From the NCBI GenBank assembly GCA_903835145.1, contig CAILMA010000285.1, positions 1-6,195 of the forward strand: DNA of 6,195 nucleotides. Direction: 5' to 3'. This document shows, in pieces, positions 1-3,736 of the stretch. The DNA comes from an uncultured Bacteroidota bacterium (GTDB lineage Bacteria; Bacteroidota; Bacteroidia; Chitinophagales; Chitinophagaceae). The position numbers were made by a program, and so were the translations under genes. Numbering within the stretch: position 1 is the stretch's first letter; every line of letters starts with the position of its first letter. The notes under the pieces were generated by a model, which saw nothing but the letters and a program-made list of their open reading frames with translations, was not told the DNA's origin and did no database searches.

Positions 1-486
1 GCCGTAGGTCTCAGGTCCATTTTGATTGGGGCGGCTCACGCCGCGGTTAAGGGCACCGCCGACGTTATAGACCGGTATCACCGCCAGCACAATGTTTTCT
101 GCAACTTTTATCTTTCCGGTGGCGGCATCGCGCACGAGCATCATACTTGCATCTACTCCGTCGGGCTCGCCGGGGTGTATGTCATTGTTCACCAGCATTA
201 TCACCCGGCCTTCTTCATGCCAGTGTTTTTTACTGAAATCACCATCGGGGGAGTAGTAGGTGACATAAAGCGGGTTATCGCCGTCCGTATTCCCTATCCG
301 TTCTGTTTTTACCGTTCTGAAATTATTTTGGAGGTGCTCGTAGTAGGCGATTGCTTCGGCATAAGTCGCTGTTTTTTTACCCTTTGACTGTTCAAAAACT
401 GTTATTAGTGATGGGTCGCTTTCCTGAGCATAGGCCACCGCGCAACACAAACAGAAAAGTATGTTAATAAGTGATGATTTTTTCAT
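1..486 (-). CDS. Secreted M14-family zinc carboxypeptidase, N-terminal part (C-terminus off the left edge)
   Basis: The reverse strand reads without a stop from ATG at 486 to the edge, 162 codons. Residues 1-20 form a type I signal peptide: two lysines, a hydrophobic run, then an AYA site before Q21, so export is expected. The mature part carries HPGE at residues 104-107, the HxxE pair that supplies two zinc ligands in M14 metallocarboxypeptidases, preceded by a beta strand (VIMLVNND). PVYNVGG at about 138-144 and LNRGVSRPNQNGPETYG at 146-162 fit the segment carrying substrate-binding Asn/Arg residues. The third zinc ligand (His) and catalytic Glu would lie outside the window. Family members remove C-terminal residues from peptides; the substrate here cannot be told. 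The usual NPDG-like motif reads NVGG, which I recall from a Bacteroidota M14-like subgroup. It is divergent from the kinase and shares a 195-bp gap with it. The only promoter hint is a one-mismatch TAnnTTTG about 25 bp before the ATG. Confidence 0.85.
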   Translation of the reverse strand, partial: MKKSSLINILFCLCCAVAYAQESDPSLITVFEQSKGKKTATYAEAIAYYEHLQNNFRTVKTERIGNTDGDNPLYVTYYSPDGDFSKKHWHEEGRVIMLVNNDIHPGEPDGVDASMMLVRDAATGKIKVAENIVLAVIPVYNVGGALNRGVSRPNQNGPETYG

Positions 487-612
487 GCATTGGTATTTCC
501 CGACCAAAATAGTGATTTTTGAGCAGCGAGGATAAGTTTTACCCGAATTGCTGGTATATTGCCGTGGTCGCTCTCCGCTTACCTTAGTGCTAAATATAAA
601 AGAATAAAAAAG

Positions 613-631
613 GTTAAACCCCCGTTAAACC
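613..631 (+). promoter_or_regulatory. Direct repeat GTTAAACC x2 at 11-bp period (possible response-regulator box)
   Basis: GTTAAACC occurs at 613-620 and again at 624-631, exactly 11 bp apart, separated by CCC. Tandem half-sites one helical turn apart are how OmpR/PhoB-type response regulators usually bind. The pair lies about 50-67 bp upstream of the transcription start inferred from the TAnnTTTG element at 667-674, a normal place for an activator. A GTTAA pair with the same 11-bp spacing occurs at 2012-2027. The repeat and its position are direct observations; the binding protein is inferred. Confidence 0.35.
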
Positions 632-666
632 ATTTCCGTTATAATTTCTTTACCTTACACCTGCAA

Positions 667-674
667 TATATTTG
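667..674 (+). promoter_or_regulatory. Bacteroidota -7 promoter element (TATATTTG) for the histidine kinase gene
   Basis: TATATTTG matches the Bacteroidota sigma-ABfr -7 consensus TAnnTTTG at every fixed base. A -33 element is weak: TTTC at 645-648, 18 bp upstream, is one base off TTTG. The element ends only 7 bp before the ATG at 682, so the transcript would begin at or within a few bases of the start codon. The alternative is that this is chance similarity in AT-rich DNA and the true promoter lies upstream. Confidence 0.5.
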
Positions 675-681
675 CTTTTTA

Positions 682-1968
682 ATGAAAAGAATATTTCCTC
701 TTATCGTTGTACTCATCACCTTGTCGGTGATCGGCATACTGTTCATACAGATGTCATGGATTACCAATGAGATAAAGCTTAAGAAAGACGAAACCCAGAA
801 TGGCATTGAAAATGCACTGAATAAGACACGCGATATACTACAAAGCGGGTTTATATATAAAAACAATCAGGGTTATATTACTGAAGAGACCAAACAATTT
901 CAGCTCAATCAGAAGTTTACCCTTATTGGCTATTTTACCAACGATGAGGTGAAAGATGCTGTAGAGCGGTCGCTTCGGGGCAATAATATCAAGAATAAAT
1001 ACGAATTCTGCGTAACCAACGTATTTAAAAACATCATTTTCCAATCAGATGGATTTAGTGTTACAGAGTTTGGAAAAGCATATTCAATCGAGCTTTCGCC
1101 CAAGGAATCTGCCATCTCAAAAGAAACCTTATTCCTCGTTATTCATGAGGACAAGAACCAGATAATAAGAGAAATGGGAGGTATGATAGCAGCTTCCATT
1201 GTGTTTACCTGCATCATCATTCTGGCGTTTGCAGTTACGGTTCGCACCTTGTTCAACCAGAAAAAGCTATCAGAGATAAAGTCCGATTTTATTAATAATA
1301 TGACCCATGAGCTCAAAACACCGCTGGCTACCATATCGCTTGCTATTGACGCACTTACGAACGAAAAAGTGATTCATGATGCTGAAAAGGTGAAGCTGTA
1401 CAGCGGCATGATAAAGGAGGAAAACAAGCGCATGAATAAGCAGGTAGAAAAAATTCTGCAGGCTGCGCGACTTGAAAAAGAAGAGATAAAGCTCAATCTG
1501 CAGGATATAGACACCCATCAGGCCATCAGTAAGGTAGCAGATAATATCATTCTCCAGGTTCAGGAAAAAAACGGCTCATTGCAGCTTCGGCTCAATGCCC
1601 ACAACCATATCATTGAGGCAGATGAGGTACACTTCTCCAATATCATCTTTAACCTGCTTGATAATGCCATGAAGTATTCTGACAAGCCCCCCTACATTGA
1701 AGTAGAAACGCTGAATACCCATACTGGCACCCTCGCTATCAAAATTACTGACAATGGGATTGGGATGGACAAAGAGACCCAGAGTCGCATTTTCGAGCGC
1801 TTCTTCCGCGCACACACCGGCAACCTGCACAACGTAAAGGGCTTCGGCCTTGGATTGAGCTATGTTAAAGCCATTGTTGAGGCCCACAATGGCAAGATAA
1901 AAGTGGAAAGTACCCCGGGCAAAGGGAGTATTTTTACCGTAATTCTGCCGGTTAAAGAATCAAAATAG
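682..1968 (+). CDS. Membrane sensor histidine kinase (HisKA/HATPase_c), no adjacent response regulator
   Basis: This 428-residue protein has the layout of a classical two-component sensor. TM1 spans about 4-24, followed by a periplasmic sensor segment of about 140 residues (25-166) that I do not recognise, then TM2 at about 167-190. The H-box SDFINNMTHELKTP follows, with phosphoacceptor H209. The ATP-binding domain is complete: N-box NLLDNAMKYS (324-333), G1 box DNGIG (357-361), F-box FERFF (371-375), G2 box GFGLGLS (387-393) and TPGKGS (411-416). No HAMP domain is evident; TM2 runs almost directly into the dimerisation helix. ATG at 682 is chosen because MKRIFPLIVV begins the membrane anchor. 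The open frame further upstream starts only with TTG at 559 and would bury this anchor behind 41 unlikely residues. It should autophosphorylate and pass phosphate to a response regulator, but none is encoded next to it. The signal sensed is unknown. Confidence 0.93.
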   Translation: MKRIFPLIVVLITLSVIGILFIQMSWITNEIKLKKDETQNGIENALNKTRDILQSGFIYKNNQGYITEETKQFQLNQKFTLIGYFTNDEVKDAVERSLRGNNIKNKYEFCVTNVFKNIIFQSDGFSVTEFGKAYSIELSPKESAISKETLFLVIHEDKNQIIREMGGMIAASIVFTCIIILAFAVTVRTLFNQKKLSEIKSDFINNMTHELKTPLATISLAIDALTNEKVIHDAEKVKLYSGMIKEENKRMNKQVEKILQAARLEKEEIKLNLQDIDTHQAISKVADNIILQVQEKNGSLQLRLNAHNHIIEADEVHFSNIIFNLLDNAMKYSDKPPYIEVETLNTHTGTLAIKITDNGIGMDKETQSRIFERFFRAHTGNLHNVKGFGLGLSYVKAIVEAHNGKIKVESTPGKGSIFTVILPVKESK

Positions 1969-2011
1969 AATTTATGTTTACTCTGGCGGCAAACCACGGC
2001 GGCGATATTGT

Positions 2012-2027
2012 GTTAACGCTGAGTTAA
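2012..2027 (+). promoter_or_regulatory. GTTAA pair at 11-bp period, also a short inverted repeat
   Basis: GTTAA occurs at 2012-2016 and 2023-2027, with the same 11-bp spacing as the pair upstream of the kinase. The same bases also form an inverted repeat, TTAAC (2013-2017) and GTTAA (2023-2027) around a five-base loop. It could therefore be a regulator site or a minor hairpin behind the kinase gene. A further GTTAAC lies at 2063-2068. It is about 240 bp upstream of the inferred actA promoter, far for direct activation. Confidence 0.25.
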
Positions 2028-2072
2028 TCTATAGGCTATTAAACTTGAATTCCGAGTTGCCAGTTAACCCTA

Positions 2073-2095
2073 TAAAAAGACCGGTTTTTATTTTT
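2073..2095 (+). terminator. Weak terminator-like hairpin after the histidine kinase gene
   Basis: TAAAAA (2073-2078) can pair with TTTTTA (2085-2090) across the loop GACCGG, and five Ts follow at 2091-2095. The arms are pure A/T, so the hairpin would be unstable. This is the best terminator candidate behind the kinase gene, about 105 bp past its stop, but it is weak and could equally be part of the operator region beside it. Confidence 0.22.
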
Positions 2096-2096
2096 A

Positions 2097-2110
2097 GTGA
2101 TTAAAATCAC
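2097..2110. promoter_or_regulatory. Perfect 14-bp palindrome GTGATTAAAATCAC, Crp/Fnr-like operator candidate
   Basis: GTGATT and AATCAC are exact reverse complements around AA. Read as GTGAT-N4-ATCAC it differs from the FNR consensus TTGAT-N4-ATCAA only at the outermost base of each half, and the outer GTGA/TCAC resembles a CRP half-site. Crp/Fnr-family regulators are common in Bacteroidota and often control respiratory genes. The centre (2103/2104) lies about 160 bp upstream of the inferred actA start, further than a classical activator site. CCGGT (2081-2085) and ACCGG (2111-2115) form an outer, interrupted stem, so an RNA structure is an alternative reading. Confidence 0.4.
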
Positions 2111-2205
2111 ACCGGGAATGTCATTGCTTTGTCTTTTTGAACCTATAAGATTGAATATTGCAAAAAAATAAATAATACACAATGCCCTGAAACCTGCGCC
2201 AGCAC

Positions 2206-2222
2206 TGAAAAAACTTTTTTCA
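2206..2222. repeat. 17-bp A6/T6 palindrome upstream of the actA promoter
   Basis: TGAAAAAA (2206-2213) and TTTTTTCA (2215-2222) are perfect reverse complements around one C. With a single-base loop it is unlikely to be an RNA hairpin. Phased A-tracts bend DNA, and it sits 32-48 bp upstream of the TAnnTTTG element at 2254-2261, where an UP-like element or a symmetric operator would lie. It lacks the G/C-rich stem expected of a terminator. Confidence 0.4.
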
Positions 2223-2253
2223 AAAATGTGTTTTAAGTTTCGGGATTGTGTTG

Positions 2254-2261
2254 TAGTTTTG
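2254..2261 (+). promoter_or_regulatory. Bacteroidota -7 promoter element (TAGTTTTG) for actA
   Basis: TAGTTTTG matches TAnnTTTG at all fixed positions. Transcription would start near 2266, leaving a leader of about 40 nt before the GTG at 2307. A proper TTTG is not seen in the -33 region; the nearest candidates are TGTG at 2227-2230 and TTTT at 2231-2234. Its position argues against translation starting at the upstream ATG at 2226. Confidence 0.5.
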
Positions 2262-2306
2262 CCCTCGCTTTTATATAAAGTAAAGTTAATTTTCAAATTC
2301 ATTCTC

Positions 2307-3584
2307 GTGCCAGAATCAATATTGCAACTGTTTCGTATATGCTCCCGGAGTGCGTTCGCAGTTTTTTTTGCTTTGCTCCTGATCAATAATTCAGCAATTG
2401 CGGCCCCCAACGGTGAGGCCCTGTTCAAATCGAATTGCGCTTCATGCCATAACCCCCTAAAGGATGCGACTGGCCCGGCCCTGCAAAACATCGATAAAAC
2501 ATTCCCGAGCAAGGAATGGGGTTATAACTGGATTCATAATTCCTCTGCTGTAATAGCCAGCGGCGATAAGACCGCTAATGAGATTTATGCAAAATTCAAC
2601 AAAACTCAGATGACTGCGTTTCCTCAGTTGAAAAACGAGGATATTGATGCGATACTGGATTATGTAGACAAATACAAGCCTGCTGGCGGAGATGCTAAAG
2701 TTGTAACAGATCCGGGCGCACAGCCTGCTGAAAGCAACAGCTACCTCTACACGATCATCACACTTTCCTTGCTGGTATTGGTAGTTATCCTGTGGCGCGC
2801 TAACCTCCGCCTCCGCCGTGCTGCCAACGACAAAGAAGGCATCACTAATGAAAAAGAAATTCCACTTTACAGAAATAAGGTTGTTATCGCAATGGCAGCA
2901 ATTCTGTTCTTCATCATGGCCGGTTACTGGCTGGTGAACGGCGCTATCAATGAAGGTCGCCAGCAGAACTACGAACCAATGCAACCTATCTTCTACTCAC
3001 ACAAAGTTCATGCCGGCATCAACCAGATTAACTGTTTATATTGCCATGCAGGTGCAGAGAAGAGCAAGCAAGCAATGATTCCTTCTACCAATGTGTGTAT
3101 GAATTGCCACAAACAGATCAACGAGTACACAGGTGAGAAAGACCATCCGCTCGTAACTGCAGAAGGAAAGACTATCAACGGTACAGAACAAATCAAATTG
3201 TTGTACAAATACGCTGGCTGGGATCCGGTTGCTAAAAAATACAATCTGGACAAAAATGGCAATATCGATGCTAAACCAGTTCAATGGGTAAAGATTCATA
3301 ACCTTCCTGATCACGTTTATTTCAACCACTCTCAACACGTTAAGGTTGGTAAAGTACAGTGCCAGCGTTGTCACGGTCAAATCACTGAAATGGACGAAGT
3401 TTTCCAGTTTGCTCCGTTGTCAATGGGCTGGTGCATCAACTGTCACCGTCAGACTCAGGTACAGTTTGACAATGGTTATTATTCCATTTTCAAGAAATAC
3501 CATGATGAAATGAAGGATGGCAAACGCACAGGAGTTACTGTTGAAGATATCGGCGGTCTTGAGTGTCAGAAATGCCATTACTAA
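2307..3584 (+). CDS. actA: ActA, six-heme membrane cytochrome c of alternative complex III (monoheme domain fused to pentaheme domain)
   Basis: With a GTG start the protein has 425 residues. A signal peptide (about 1-32, SAIA/APNG) is followed by a small class I cytochrome domain with CASCH at 44-48 and a probable Met ligand at M102 (TQMTAFPQL). TM helices at about 146-163 and 191-209 flank a basic loop (RANLRLRR), so both heme domains face the periplasm. Five more CxxCH motifs follow: CLYCH 243-247, CMNCH 264-268, CQRCH 352-356, CINCH 376-380 and CQKCH 420-424, the last ending one residue before the stop. SHKVHAG and NHSQHVKVG supply likely distal His ligands. In ACIII, ActA relays electrons from the quinol-oxidising core towards cytochrome c or an oxidase. 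The following ActB gene confirms the context. ATG at 2226 was not used because its extra 27 residues overlap the promoter element and do not resemble a signal peptide; TTG at 2322 is also possible. Confidence 0.92.
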   Translation: MPESILQLFRICSRSAFAVFFALLLINNSAIAAPNGEALFKSNCASCHNPLKDATGPALQNIDKTFPSKEWGYNWIHNSSAVIASGDKTANEIYAKFNKTQMTAFPQLKNEDIDAILDYVDKYKPAGGDAKVVTDPGAQPAESNSYLYTIITLSLLVLVVILWRANLRLRRAANDKEGITNEKEIPLYRNKVVIAMAAILFFIMAGYWLVNGAINEGRQQNYEPMQPIFYSHKVHAGINQINCLYCHAGAEKSKQAMIPSTNVCMNCHKQINEYTGEKDHPLVTAEGKTINGTEQIKLLYKYAGWDPVAKKYNLDKNGNIDAKPVQWVKIHNLPDHVYFNHSQHVKVGKVQCQRCHGQITEMDEVFQFAPLSMGWCINCHRQTQVQFDNGYYSIFKKYHDEMKDGKRTGVTVEDIGGLECQKCHY

Positions 3585-3736
3585 AATTAGGTTGTGCTGC
3601 CAGTCGGCATGATAGCTAAGTATTGAATAGGTTTTTAGTTGGATACACAGGTAGTAGTAGTTTGCAAGTAATGTACGCTTATAGCTGCCGGAATCGTAAG
3701 ACTAAGTATTTTGAATTTTGAATTTTGAATAAATAT
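3585..3736. other. actA-actB intergenic spacer
   Basis: These 152 bp are long for a gap between two subunits of one complex. A small TGCC/GGCA hairpin (3598-3609, four-base loop) lacks a T-run, so no terminator is evident and cotranscription is likely. GTA is repeated three times at 3651-3659. CTAAGTATT occurs at both 3616-3624 and 3702-3710. No exact TAnnTTTG element was found, although several sequences miss it by one base. The only ATG frame of note (3671, 16 codons) looks meaningless. Confidence 0.5.
3708..3728 (+). repeat. Three tandem ATTTTGA 7-mers just upstream of the actB start
   Basis: ATTTTGA is repeated exactly three times, followed by a partial AT, and ends 8 bp before the actB ATG. 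The unit contains TTTTG, close to the end of the Bacteroidota -7 element, and the region is where an A/T-rich translation-enhancing leader would sit. Short tandem repeats change copy number by slippage, so the spacing ahead of the start codon may vary between strains. Confidence 0.7.

Larger units (their letters stand above)
487..681. other. Divergent intergenic region between peptidase and histidine kinase
   Basis: No credible gene lies here. The kinase frame stays open back to a TTG at 559, but that stretch translates into a basic, low-quality leader ahead of an obvious membrane signal at 682, so it is treated as untranslated. The right half is AT-rich and contains a GTTAAACC direct repeat and a TAnnTTTG element, annotated separately. 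There is no strong promoter on the peptidase side. Confidence 0.6.
1969..2306. other. Long regulatory intergenic region upstream of actA
   Basis: These 338 bp contain no convincing gene. A minus-strand frame open over 2039-2512 has no family features and overlaps actA. From left to right the region holds a GTTAA pair (2012-2027), a weak A/T hairpin followed by T-rich sequence (2073-2095), a perfect 14-bp palindrome (2097-2110), a 17-bp A6/T6 palindrome (2206-2222) and an exact TAnnTTTG element (2254-2261). This density of symmetric elements suggests that actA has its own controlled promoter and is not simply read through from the kinase. Confidence 0.6.

Noticed and set aside
22..387. Plus-strand open frame of 121 codons
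   Set aside because: It lies opposite the M14 peptidase, which has a signal peptide and a zinc motif; this frame has no family features.
559..681. Upstream extension of the histidine kinase from TTG 559
   Set aside because: Non-ATG start, no signal-like or conserved residues, includes the GTTAAACC repeat and the promoter-like element, and would place an unlikely leader ahead of a clear membrane anchor at 682.
2039..2512. Minus-strand open frame of 157 codons
   Set aside because: It overlaps the actA promoter region and the actA heme domain on the other strand and has no recognisable motifs.
2457..2984. Minus-strand open frame of 175 codons
   Set aside because: It is wholly antisense to actA and mirrors its codons; no independent evidence.
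3598..3609. TGCC/GGCA hairpin after actA as a terminator
   Set aside because: Only a four-base-pair stem and no following T-run, so it should not stop transcription.
3671..3721. 16-codon ATG frame in the actA-actB spacer
   Set aside because: The product (MYAYSCRNRK...) has no features, and its stop is created by the tandem repeat; a regulatory leader peptide cannot be argued from this.
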